Shown piece by piece: positions 53,607 to 63,309 of a stretch of DNA of 64,000 bases. A program made the translations under genes and the position numbers. Below the pieces are notes generated by a model, which searched no databases, had not been told where the DNA came from, and was given only the letters and a program-made list of their open reading frames with translations. Each line of letters begins with the position of its first letter. Within the stretch, counting starts at the first letter, position 1. Origin of the DNA: Ahaetulla prasina (Eukaryota; Chordata; Lepidosauria; Squamata; Colubridae); NCBI RefSeq assembly GCF_028640845.1, contig NC_080540.1, forward strand, positions 168,273,752 to 168,337,751, read 5' to 3'.

Positions 53607-54653
53607 TCTCACTACAGACAATCCCACAGCATGATATGACTAACACGTTAAAAGGCCTTTATTTAATTAATGAAGCCTATACTGACTTTTATGTGTGTTA
53701 TATGGCTTTCTCAATTATTCAGCATGCATCAGCAGTAATGTCTCATTATTCCTTAGACTTTTCTAAAGCCACTTTGGACGCTTGGCATCCTCCTTTCCAT
53801 GGAGGGCCCTAATCTGCAATGGATGATCCTAAAATTATTTTGTTGGCAAATATCACTAGGGTTAGGGTTACGTGATTGTTTGCACGTTTGGTTTAAGTCT
53901 CTTTGGTACTGGCATTTAGATCGAACTCTTCTAATCTGATGGCTACTGAGACATTCTCTACATCTGATGCCACATATCAGATGTAGATCTGATATGTGGA
54001 TTAGAACTTAATCTAATCCATATCATATTGGATTAGAATTTAAAACTGGTTTTTCTTTGCCTCCCTTTGCAGATATTTCATCCGAAGCTTTTCCAAAAAG
54101 GCCATTTTTAAAAAAAAAAATGAACAAGGATGGGGATAATGACTAAGCACTGATCTAGCGTCATCTTTTAGTGCTAGAGACCCTTGTAAGGAATATCTTC
54201 TAAACTATCTTGGATGTTGACATTTCTATTGCACAGAATGTCACTATATTTCTTCCGTCTTTGTTTGATCTTTGTTACTAATCTTTGCCCCTGACGTTCT
54301 TTAGCAGGCCAGTTGAGATTGGAGCCTCCCTCTGATTTTAGGGATCTTATAGAAGAAACATTTTGGGTGCGTCTGATTTCATTTTTGATATTTTTAAACC
54401 AATATCAAAATATCAAAGCAATTGCAATGTTATTGTAATTCTCTTTAATGTTATTTTTTTCGTTAAATAAATCCCTTCTTTAAAAATCTGTTTTTCTTGC
54501 TTTGTCTTTTCTTAGCAATTTCCACTACTCATTTTGACACCCAGCTTGGTTTCTTTAGTTTCTTGCTCTTTAGCAATTCTCCACCCCCCCGCCCATCACA
54601 TACATCCTTTACAACTGTTTTGTTTTATTTCCTCTGGTTCCCTATCAATGAGA
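53607..54653. other. No recognised feature
   Basis: About 1 kb. A local near-duplication of CATATCAGATGTAGATCTGATATGTGG (an imperfect palindrome near 53970) is the only notable structure. Confidence 0.45.
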
Positions 54654-54672
54654 TTGATAGGTTGGTGTAGCG

Positions 54673-54904
54673 CAGTGGTGAAATCCAATTTTTTTTACTA
54701 CCGGTTCTGTGGGCATGGCTTGGTGGGCGTGGCAGAGGAAGGATACTGCAAAATCTCCATTCCTTCTCCACTTCTGAGGGAAGGATATTGCAAAATCTCC
54801 ATTCCCACCCCACTCTGGGACCAACCAGGGGTGGTATTTGCCAATTCTCTGAACTGCTCAAAATTTCTGCCACCAGTTCTCCAGAATAATGGATTTCATC
54901 CCTG
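54673..54904 (+). mobile_element. hAT-A element in SINE head
   Basis: CAGTGGTGAAATCCAATT to GGATTTCATCCCTG; flanks GTGTAGCG and GTGTAGTG (54665-54672, 54905-54912; 7 of 8). The target is the SINE A box. Confidence 0.93.
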
Positions 54905-55104
54905 GTGTAGTGGTTAAGGTGTTAGCCTAGAATCCAGGAGTCGGTGAGTTCTAGTCCCACTTTAGGTCAGGGGTGAAATTTAAAAATTTTCCTTACCGGT
55001 TCTGTGGGCGTGGCTTAATTGGTGGGCATGGCATGGTGGTCAGGTGACTGGGTGGGCATGGCCAATAACAATAAATAATAATAATAAATTACACAAAACA
55101 ATAA

Positions 55105-55560
55105 GAGGAACCAAAAACCAACTTTCACACTTTACACACACACAACACAACACAACTGACTCACACACAATGTAACAGCAGCTGCACCTCACCCAAAATG
55201 GCCCCTGTAACAAGCAGGAACCTCACACAGCCACAAAAAGCCCCAAAACCAACTTTCACACTTTTCACACATGCAACACAACTGACTCACACACAATGTA
55301 ACAGCAGCTGCACCTCACCCAAAATGGCCCCTGTAACAAGCAGGAACCTCACACAGCCACAAAAAGCCCCAAAACCAACTTTCACACTTTTCACACATGC
55401 AACACAACTGACTCACACACAATGTAACAGCAGCTGCACCTCACCCAAAATGGCCCCTGTAACAAGCAGGAACCTCACACAGCCACAAAAAGCCCCAAAA
55501 CCAACTTTCACACTTTACACACACGCAACACAACTGACTCACACACACACACAAAATGCC
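55105..55560. repeat. 126-bp minisatellite, about 3.6 copies
   Basis: The word AAAATGGCCCCTGTAAC recurs at 55195, 55321 and 55447, exactly 126 bp apart, and copies two and three are virtually identical. 126 is divisible by three, so 55198-55596 stays open with a 42-residue repeat (QPQKAPKPTFTLFTHATQLT within it). Nothing suggests it is expressed. Confidence 0.93.
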
Positions 55561-56092
55561 ACATACAGCTTTGTGAGATTTTGTGTGCTTGTGTAGTTAG
55601 AGTGAAACACTACAGAAACACACCAAATCTCAGAAAGCTGCACAAATATTTTATTTTATTATTTTATTTTATTTATATTTTTAGATAAAAGCAGCTAAAT
55701 TTAAAACTTCCTTAACTTTAAATTGCTGTCTTAAAAAAAATAAAACTCCTAAAAAAAACTCCAATTAACTTTTTTTTAAAGCTCCTCCCCCCTTACTTAC
55801 CCAATTCAATAGAAAAGGCAGGCAGATTGAGTTGCTCACCGATGAGATGGATTGCAGGCAGGCAGATTCAGTTGCTAGCTGATGCAATTGATTGCAGCAG
55901 CCGAAGCAAGGCCAGAATAGCTAGTGAGACCGAAAGAAGCAGAAAGCTGCCAAGTAGGCAAGTGGATGACAGGGCAATTGGGGGGGGGGCATGGGCGGGG
56001 GGGGGCAGGGATTTTTGCTACCGGTTCTCTGAACTACCCGCCCTCATTGCTACCGGATCGCACGATCCAGTCTGAACCTCGAGCATTTCATC

Positions 56093-56229
56093 CACTGGTG
56101 AGATTCAGCCGGTTCGCACCACTTCGGGAGAACCGGTTGTTAACTTTCTGAGCAGTTTGGTGAACTGGTGGTTGGAAGAAATCATTAGGACAGAGAACCG
56201 GTTGTTAAATTACTTGAATCCCACCACTG
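56093..56229. mobile_element. hAT-A MITE nested at the right end of hAT-B
   Basis: CACTGGTGAGATTCAGCC to TTGAATCCCACCACTG; flanks ATTTCATC and ATTTCACC (56085-56092, 56230-56237; 7 of 8). Similar to 13899-14031 in reverse. It cut the terminal repeat of its host. Confidence 0.9.
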
Positions 56230-56464
56230 ATTTCACCCCTGCTTTAGGTATGAAAACCTGGTTGCATGACTTTGGGTAAGTCACTCTCTCTCGATCCAAC
56301 TCACCCAACAGGATTGTTGTGGGTAAAATAGGAGGAAGAAATATTGGTTATGTTTGCTGCCTTGAGTTGTATATACAAATAAAAGTAGGATAAAAGTCTT
56401 AAAAAAAGGATTCAGGACTACAATATAATTCCTGATTATCTTCTTGAAAATGGTGGGTATATAC

Positions 56465-56740
56465 CAGTGGTGGGTTTCAAAATTTTTTACTACTGGTTCT
56501 GTGGGCGTGGCTTGGTGGGCGTGGCAGGGGAAGGTTACTGTAAAATCTCCATTCCCTCCCCACTCCAGGGGAAGGATACTGTAAAATCCCCATTTCCTCC
56601 CAATCACCTGGGACTCAGGAGGCAGAGAATAGATGGGGGTGGGGCCAGTCAGAGGTGGTATTTACCGGTTCTCCGAACTACTCAAAATTTCCACTACCAG
56701 TTCTCCAGAACTGGTCAGAACCTGCTGAAACCCACCTCTG
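56465..56740 (+). mobile_element. hAT-A element
   Basis: CAGTGGTGGGTTTCAAAA to GAAACCCACCTCTG; flanks GTATATAC and ATATATGC agree at 6 of 8. Confidence 0.92.
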
Positions 56741-56748
56741 ATATATGC

Positions 56749-58199
56749 TCAATATCATATAATGGGAACTTTGTTTTTCTGTTTTAGAACTCGTATATAA
56801 GTAACTCATAGCCAGTACCACAATTTTTGCTTTTCCACCTCTTTGTATCAATGTACACTTTGTATCAATTTGATTTCTGTGTATCCATCTGATGATGCCC
56901 ATATATATAGGCATATTTTGGTTCATCTCCAAAATACAGACTTCCCATGTGAACATTTACAAATGCACATTTAAAAAGAATTACTTTAAGCAGAACAACA
57001 ATGAGCTCATCTGAGCAGGAAAGATTTAATTATTTAATCCCAAGTGCCTATTTCATTAGACTATAAAGGTAGTTGTTTATGATGAGTGACTTCTAGGCTG
57101 TTCCTGCTCTTCCTTCTTTATCCTTAATCTTATCTTGGGTGAACATTTATTGTATTAAATAAACATTTAATACACTGGAAGTTCAGCTCAATGTAAACCT
57201 TTAGAAAGGTAGTCCTTTATAAAGTGGCCACGCTTTAAACCCAAGGATGGGGTAGATAGACTGAATTTTCTTTTAAAATATGCCAGTTCTGTTTTAGTTC
57301 TGGTAAGAAGAATCAATTCATTATTAATAAATACATTAACTTTTTTAACAAGTTCCTAGTTATTTGACATATTTCATATGATACCTACTCTTTGCATCAT
57401 ATAAACCATCTTTCCATCATCTGCATTCACCAACTGAATCTGTTACTCCCACAATTTTCAGACAGTATTAACAGTGGCCACGCTAGTTAAGAATTTTAGG
57501 AGATGCTATTTAGCACATCTGGAGAACTCCAAATTAGGGAACAATGACAGTTTCTTCTACCGCAGCAGAGTGAATATTTGTAGGAAACAGGCTAGCCATA
57601 GTGGAACTCCAAAGTGATGTTTGATCATACACTTGTGATGGAAATGTTTAATTGCACCCATTTTTCTAGACCCATATCCTGGACAAATCCTTGGGGTGAA
57701 TCTAACTGCATTCTTCCTTCAGTCTCTGTAAGAATTCCACTGATTTATACTACTCCCTGGCAGAAACAGACGGGAAGTAGTTTGACCCCACTTGTCTTTG
57801 GGATGTTTGGTGGAGACTGGAATGTAGATTAAAATCTACTCCAGTTTTGTGTGTTTTAACTACCAGAACAGTTTTTGTATGGACCTGCCTGAGGGCAACT
57901 TAAGATAACATCCCCCTAGGGACATGCAGGTATATGATTCATTGTCTCATTCCTTAGGCTTTTAAAACCTTTTAAGGTTGCCTTGCTACATCCATTTCTT
58001 CAATGGAAACTCATCTTTTAATCTTTTGATTTTTAATCCTGCTTTTCTTCAAGAGTGCAAGATGATGTTTCTTTCTTGCCTCCACAACAACAAGCACTGT
58101 GAATGAAGTTAAGCTTCACCACTACTGCACTCTTACACTAGGAAGTAAATACATTCACAATAGGTGAACTGCCTTGTTTTCCCCCAAAAAAGGCTTGGA
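56749..58199. other. No recognised feature
   Basis: About 1.4 kb of AT-rich DNA without a supported feature. Confidence 0.45.
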
Positions 58200-58664
58200 A
58201 AATCCCTCAAGAATAAAATAAAGTTCAAAATGAGCAAAAGCTGTTCACCAATGTGTTGGAAATGCGAGGCAATACCAGGGATTTTTTATCATATGTGGTG
58301 GGAATGCCCGAAAGCCAGAGACTTTTGGCATCAGATAAAACAATGGCTGGAAGGAATGTTAACACAAAATACAGAGTTAAAGCCAGAACTTTTCTTATTG
58401 GGTATTACCAAGGATAGATATAACAAGGGAACAATATATCTAATGTTACGTATTCTAATGGCAGCAAGATTGGCCTTTGCACAAAACTGGAAAAATAAAG
58501 AGACCCCCTCAGAAGACGTATTAGCTAAGATACTAACTTACGCTGAAATGGACAGGTTGACTTTGGAACTCAGAGATAAGAGCGAAACAGAGTATTACGA
58601 AATCTGGAATAAATTGTATTATTGGTTGGAGAGGAGGAGGAATGCTGGGATAAGGGATTATTGA
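58200..58664 (+). pseudogene. L1 ORF2 C-terminal domain fragment, frame intact
   Basis: The frame reads SLKNKIKFKMSKSCSPM and then CWKCEAIPGIFYHMWWEC, the cysteine/histidine motif (CxxC-x8-H-x4-C) of the L1 ORF2 C-terminal domain, which binds nucleic acid. It continues ARDFWHQIKQWLEGMLTQN, ELKPELFLLGI and YLMLRILMAARLAFAQNWK, and ends ERRRNAGIRDY at 58664. These features and their order match L1 ORF2 of vertebrates. Endonuclease and reverse transcriptase are missing through truncation. An upstream ATG at 58164 lies outside the homologous part. No stop in about 150 codons suggests moderate age. Confidence 0.85.
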
Positions 58665-58900
58665 TGAGTTGAAAGTTTAGAAATCTTTAGGTTAGTTTTC
58701 TGCAGTAGATGGGAATGAAATTGGTATTGATGTAACTTTCACCGATGAAAGAATTTATGTACTTGAATTGTGATAAATGGTATATAATTGTACAGCAAAA
58801 AGAAACTGTATTTATTACAAGGTAAAATCTGACGGAAATGTCTAAACTGTCCAATGTTTTTAATTGTATTATTAATAAAAAACTTTGTTTTTTAAAAAAG
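58200..58900 (+). mobile_element. L1 LINE, 3' end
   Basis: End of ORF2, a 3' UTR of about 200 bp and an A-rich end (TTAATAAAAAACTTTGTTTT). 5'-truncated. Confidence 0.85.
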
Positions 58901-60711
58901 AGTAAAATAAAGTTTCCTTCAAGTAGGACTTCAAGTTGGACTTAATACCTGGTGATTTAGTAGCCATAACTATGCATTTTTCTTGATAGTGATGTAAAAC
59001 TTTTCTGGACCTTTCTGTTTTGATTACCAGAGCTATAATTATGACATTCTTTGGAAATCTCCATCAAGTCATACCAGCTCAGGAATGATCTTGTTTAGGT
59101 TGTGAATCCAGATGCTGCCACTTCTTCTTGGCTAAATTATTGGGATGTGTTCTTCAACATACTTGCTGTTTTCATCAAGAATCGGCCCAGTATGTCTTCA
59201 CTACAGCTTTGCAAATGTTAAATCTGTAAATCAGTCAAACCCAGTCTCTGTGTTGCCCACTGTAAATTTAACAATCGAAGTGATCCACTAACTTAGACCA
59301 GAAGTCCATTAGTTTGGCATGGTGTTTACCATAATGGCAACAAATAGTCCGCCAGCTGGCTTCCAACAATGGTTTTGGGTGGCATCAGACTGCTGCTGAG
59401 GCTGGAGATTGTCTACAGCTGAACAAACTAACAGAGATAGACTTCTCCCAGATTTATCTAGTCTAGTCTCTCCTCCCAAACGTATCTATGGGTGGAGAAA
59501 TTAGATTTATCTATATACTAATTCATCATCTATGTTACAAGCAATATTCATGTTTCTCCAGGTAGTTGTTTTGGAGTTAACATGCCTCAGTTCCAGATGG
59601 CATGCTCAGAGGGCAGTAATGGGTGAAGATGACAACAGCTACTCCAACATATCAGTAGGAGCCTCTGCACTTCAGTATAAAAGTCATGATATATTGGCTG
59701 GCCTTTTGTTTTCTCCAGGATCTTGTCAATACAGACATCAGCAGCAAGCTAAAGGAGCATCAAAATGATGTGTGTGCATAGTGATGTCATGGTGTAAATC
59801 CCATCCTTACATCTTAGCATTTGACACACGAAAGTTGCAACTTTTGCGTCCTGATGTCATGAAGCACTTTTCATCACCTGCCACTTTGCCGTAAGTATCT
59901 GTTGCTGGATGTGACAAAACTATGACAAACGTCTATGTCAATCTGCCCTTTTTTGTTCTTGCATCCTAACATTAGATACAGGTGTGTAAATTATGGGGTT
60001 TGCATTCTAAAGTCATAATGCATTTGCTTGTTAATGACTTTTGCCCGATCACTCCAAGTTTGAATAAGATCAAAGGAAAACAATTTCTCTCTTTCTCACC
60101 TTACCAGGTTTAATTTCATGCACCATCGGATCACTTTTGTTTTGGTTTGTTTTTAATATTTAGCAGTTCTGGGTGGAGGAGACATTCCAATCCTTTGATC
60201 ATTTCAATTATTTTTTCTGCATTCCTTCCAACTGTTAGATAACCGGGTCTCAAAAATACATGATCTTTTATACATCGGCAATGAATTCATCTGCCAAGAA
60301 TGAGCCTTGTCAATTTGTAGTTTCAGTTAGGCTACAAAGAATTTATTCATGTCGTTCCAAATCTTTGTTTTTCCCCTACAGCAATAAACACTAGAAAGGT
60401 ATGATCCCCCACTTTTCCCATTGCATTCTCTAGATAAACCAGAGTATATCCAAAGGCATAATAGAAGAATAAAGGAAGTTAGTATAGCATTGAGACAAAT
60501 TTTTTTCTGAGCAAGACAATTATATCATCTGCCAAACGTGATTGATGGACTGTCCTGGTTCACATATGAAAATGACACAGATTTTTTATTTTATTTTATT
60601 ATTGTTTGGGACATTTTAAAGGAGAAGTCAGAAAAGAGCTGGAAAAAATAATCAAGAGGAAGTTGTTATAATAATTTCTTCCATAAACATCTAGCACCTT
60701 GGAGGGTAATC
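58901..60711. other. No recognised feature
   Basis: About 1.8 kb without transposon matches I can support; the largest apparently unique stretch in the window. No exon could be supported. Confidence 0.4.
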
Positions 60712-61036
60712 TATAGTAGTGGCCAGAATTGTGGAAACCTTTTGAGAAAACTTGTATTTTCTAAAACTAGCTAATAACACCACTTTTTGGGGGAGTAGTA
60801 CCATTAAATTATATGTCAATGGAAAGATAATTTAATCAAGAATGTAATGCAATAACTTTTATGAAGGATTTGTGATTAGAATCAAAGTTACAGAAAAAAG
60901 AAGAAAAGTGAAACACGTAGAAAAAATGAGATATAAAAAAATTACCATGTCAGTTAATAGTTGGGTAACCTTTAGCATCTAATAGTTGGGTAACCTTTAG
61001 CATCTAAAGTTACCCATAGTTGGGTAACCTTTAGCA

Positions 61037-61700
61037 ACTAAAATCATGGCATCCGTCCCTTTCAATTCCTGGCAGATAGATGGTGAAGAAATGGAGGTAG
61101 TGACAGATTTTATTTTCCTGGGCTCCAAGATCACCGCAGATGGGGACTGCAGCCAAGAAATTAAAAGACGCTTGCTCCTGGGGAGGAAAGCTATGGCAAA
61201 TCTAGACAGTGTATTAAAAAGCAGAGACATCACTCTGCCAACAAAAGTGCGTATAGTCAAGGCTATGGTTTTCCCAGTTGCAATGTATGGCTGTGAAGGT
61301 TGGACCATAAGAAAGGCTGAGCACCAAAGAATTGAGGCCTTTGAACTCTGGTGCTGGAGAAGACTCCTGTGAGTCCCTTGGACTGCAAGGCGAACAAACA
61401 AGTCAGTTCTAGAGGAGATCAACCCTGGCGGCCAGATCCTGAAGATGAAACTGAAATACTTTGGCCACCTAATGAGAAAGAAGGACTCACTGGAGAAGAG
61501 CCTAATGCTGGGAAAGATTGAGGGCAAAAGAAGAATGGGACGACAGAGAACGAGGTGGCTGGATGGAGTCACTGAAGCAGTAGGCATGAGTTTAAATGGA
61601 CTCCAGAGGATGGTAGAGGACAGGAAGGCCTGGAGGAACGTTGTCCATGGGGTCGCTATGGGTCGGACACGACTTCGCAACTAACAACAACAACAACAAC
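61037..61700 (+). mobile_element. BovB (RTE) LINE, 5'-truncated, 8-bp target duplication
   Basis: 664 bp ending GGGTCGGACACGACTTCGCA and an (ACA)n tail, typical of BovB. Target duplication CTTTAGCA (61029-61036, 61701-61708). It lies in the Tc1 transposase end and is therefore younger than that element. Confidence 0.95.
61046..61684 (+). pseudogene. BovB ORF2 C-terminus, one stop
   Basis: Reads SWQIDGEEM..VVTDFIFLGSKI, TADGDCSQEIKRRLLLGRKA, DITLPTKVRIVKAMVFPVAM and FELWCWRRLL, then a TGA (61370-61372) where BovB proteins have arginine, consistent with CGA to TGA decay. The same frame continues VPWTARRTNKSVLEEINPGG, KLKYFGHLMRKKDSLEKSLM, GKRRMGRQRTRWLDGVTEAV and ends AMGRTRLRN. This is the part of BovB ORF2 after the reverse transcriptase; endonuclease and polymerase are absent. 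BovB is known to have moved between squamates and other animals, including ruminants. Confidence 0.95.
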
Positions 61701-61935
61701 CTTTAGCATGAATTACGGCCTTACAACGTCTTCCCATGGAGTGAACTAAGTCTTTTAGTTCTGTTATAATGTGCAACCAAGATTGAATGATGGCTTCTAT
61801 TAACTGGGTTTTATTGCTGGGTCGCTTCTGACTAACACATTTCTTTAGTCGGCTCCATAGATTTTCATTTGGGTTAAGGTCCGGGCTGTTCCTAGACTGT
61901 TTCAGCAGTGGAATATGATTATCTTGAAACTCCAA
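61701..61935 (-). pseudogene. Tc1 transposase C-terminal fragment
   Basis: Minus-strand frame from 61935: NHIPLLKQSRNSPDLNPNEN then LWSRLKK, where SPDLNPxENLW is the region around the last acidic catalytic residue (E) of the DDE domain, followed by QLIEAIIQSWLHIITELKD and HSMGRRCKAVIHAKG. The end (YPTKY in the copy at 4456-4543) is displaced by the BovB insertion. Without the DNA-binding domain and the first two aspartates it is inactive, as is usual for vertebrate Tc1 copies. Confidence 0.92.
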
Positions 61936-62527
61936 AAAAAAAAGTGGTGTTATTAGCCATCAAACCTCAAAAATAGACTTTTCTCAAAAGGTTTCCAAAA
62001 TTTTGGCCACTACTGTATTTATTTGCATAGCAGTTTGCTTTCCTATATAAGGGATATATTCCAGCTAGTGAAAATGGAATCTTTTTTGTGGCTCGGTGTT
62101 ATAGTTAATAAAGTTGGTTTATTAAAAGGCTTCAAGATCTATTTTACTGCTTAATTTAGCTGAGGGAGTGAAAAAACAGATTTCCGTAATACAGTGCTTT
62201 GATGCTGAATTTCAGAAGGGCAGTCTTGGGGGACGCTGGGATTGCGAAAAATGTCAGGACACATCTAATGTGTCACAGATTGACAACTATTGTTTAAACA
62301 GTTTGGATTCCATCCTTCCTTTCTGCCAACACGTTCCTAATTTTGATCATATTCTTTTATTACTGTACAGATATTCCTCGACTTACAACAGTTCATTTAG
62401 TGACCATGTGAAGTTACAACAGCACTGAAAAAAGTGACTTATGACTGTTTTTCACACTTATGACTGTTGCAGCACCCCCACGATAACATGATTTACATTC
62501 AGATGCTTGACAACCGTTTCATTATGA

Positions 62528-63072
62528 GAGCCGTGGTGGCTCAGGTGGTTAGAACTCAGTATTGCAGGCTGACTCTGCCCACAGTTTGGAGTTTGATCCT
62601 GACCAGCTCAAAGTTGACTCAGCCTTCCATCCAGTGGTGGGATTCAAATTTTTTTACTACCAGTTCTGTAGGAGTGGCTTGGTGGGCATGGCATAGCTTG
62701 GTGGGTGTGGCTTGGTGGGCATGGCAGGGGAAGGATACTGTAAAATCTCCATTCCCACCCCACTCCAGGGGAAGGTTAGTGCAAAATCCCCATTTCCTCC
62801 TGATCAGCTGGGACTCGGGAGGCAGAAAATAGATGGGGGCGGGGCCAATCAGAGGTGGCATTTACCAGTTTTCCAAACTACTCAAAATTTCCGCTACCAG
62901 TTTTCCAGAACTGGTCAGAACCTGTTGAATATCACCTCTGCTTCCATCCTTCTGAGGTCAGTAAAATCAGGACCCAGATTGTTGTGGGAAATAGGCTGAC
63001 TCTGTAAATCGTTTAGAGAGGGCTGAAAAGCAGTGTGAACCGGTATATAAATCTAAGTGGTATTGCTGTTGC
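62528..63072 (+). mobile_element. MIR-like tRNA SINE split by hAT-A
   Basis: Head GAGCCGTGGTGGCTCAGGTG with GTTAGAACTCAGTATTGCAG, B-box-like GAGTTTGATCCTG; after the insertion CTTCTGAGGTCAGTAAAATC, GAGAGGGCTGAAAAGCAGTG and GTGAACCGGTATATAAATCT. TATGA occurs on both sides and may be its target duplication. Confidence 0.9.
62632..62940 (+). mobile_element. hAT-A element with exact 8-bp target duplication
   Basis: CAGTGGTGGGATTCAAATT to GTTGAATATCACCTCTG; duplication CTTCCATC (62624-62631, 62941-62948) from the SINE body. Confidence 0.96.
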
Positions 63073-63309
63073 TATGACTATTGCAATATCCCGGGGTCAT
63101 GTGATCACTTTTTGTAACTTTTGACAAGCAAAGTCAATGGGGAAGCCAGATTCACTAAACAACTGTGTTACTAACTTAACAACTGCAGTGATTCACTTCA
63201 CAAATGTGGCAAGAAGAGTCATAAAAAAGGGCAAAACTCATTTAACAAATTTCTCACTTAGTAACATAAATTTTGGGCTCAATTGCGACTGTCAGTCGAG
63301 GACTATCTG

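Larger units (their letters stand above)
54968..56241 (+). mobile_element. hAT-B element with minisatellite and nested MITE, exact 8-bp target duplication
   Basis: CAGGGGTGAAATTTAAAA to TGATTTCACCCCTG; duplication CTTTAGGT (54960-54967, 56242-56249). It shares CTTACCGGTTCTGTGGGCG and GCTACCGGATCGCACGATCC with 5499-6301. The middle holds the 126-bp tandem repeat, AT-rich DNA, and two diverged units containing GCAGGCAGATT..AGTTGCT..GATG (55815-55900). Confidence 0.95.
54654..56405 (+). mobile_element. tRNA-derived SINE cut into three pieces by two hAT elements
   Basis: Piece one (54654-54672) carries the start of the head, piece two (54905-54967) the rest of the head (TGTAGTGGTTAAGGTGTTAG, GTGAGTTCTAGTCCCAC), and piece three (56242-56405) the body and tail (GCATGACTTTGGGTAAGTCA, AGGATTGTTGTGGGTAAAAT, GCTGCCTTGAGTTG). 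Both hAT elements duplicated 8 bp of the SINE. Confidence 0.9.
60714..62015 (-). mobile_element. Tc1/mariner element with both ends, internally deleted and split by BovB
   Basis: Left end TAGTAGTGGCCAGAATTGTG, right end AAAATTTTGGCCACTACTG, TA at 60712-60713 and 62016-62017. The transposase reads on the minus strand. BovB sits in the C-terminal codons, and everything upstream of the last catalytic region is deleted, so the right terminal repeat follows almost directly. Confidence 0.93.
62368..63309 (+). mobile_element. T-family DNA element split by a SINE that is split by hAT-A
   Basis: CAGATATTCCTCGACTTACA to GTCAGTCGAGGACTATCTG with TA on the left (62366-62367) and CA on the right. After CAACCGTTTCATTATGA the SINE (62528-63072) intervenes; the element resumes TATGACTATTGCAATATCCC. 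Confidence 0.9.

Noticed and set aside
55105..55560. CRISPR-like direct repeats
   Set aside because: The whole 126-bp unit is repeated with no unique spacers, in a vertebrate-type genome; it is a minisatellite.
58901..60711. Possible host gene in the 1.8-kb repeat-poor stretch
   Set aside because: The longest frames (for example 59532-59768) show no domain, no codon bias and no splice pattern that I can support.
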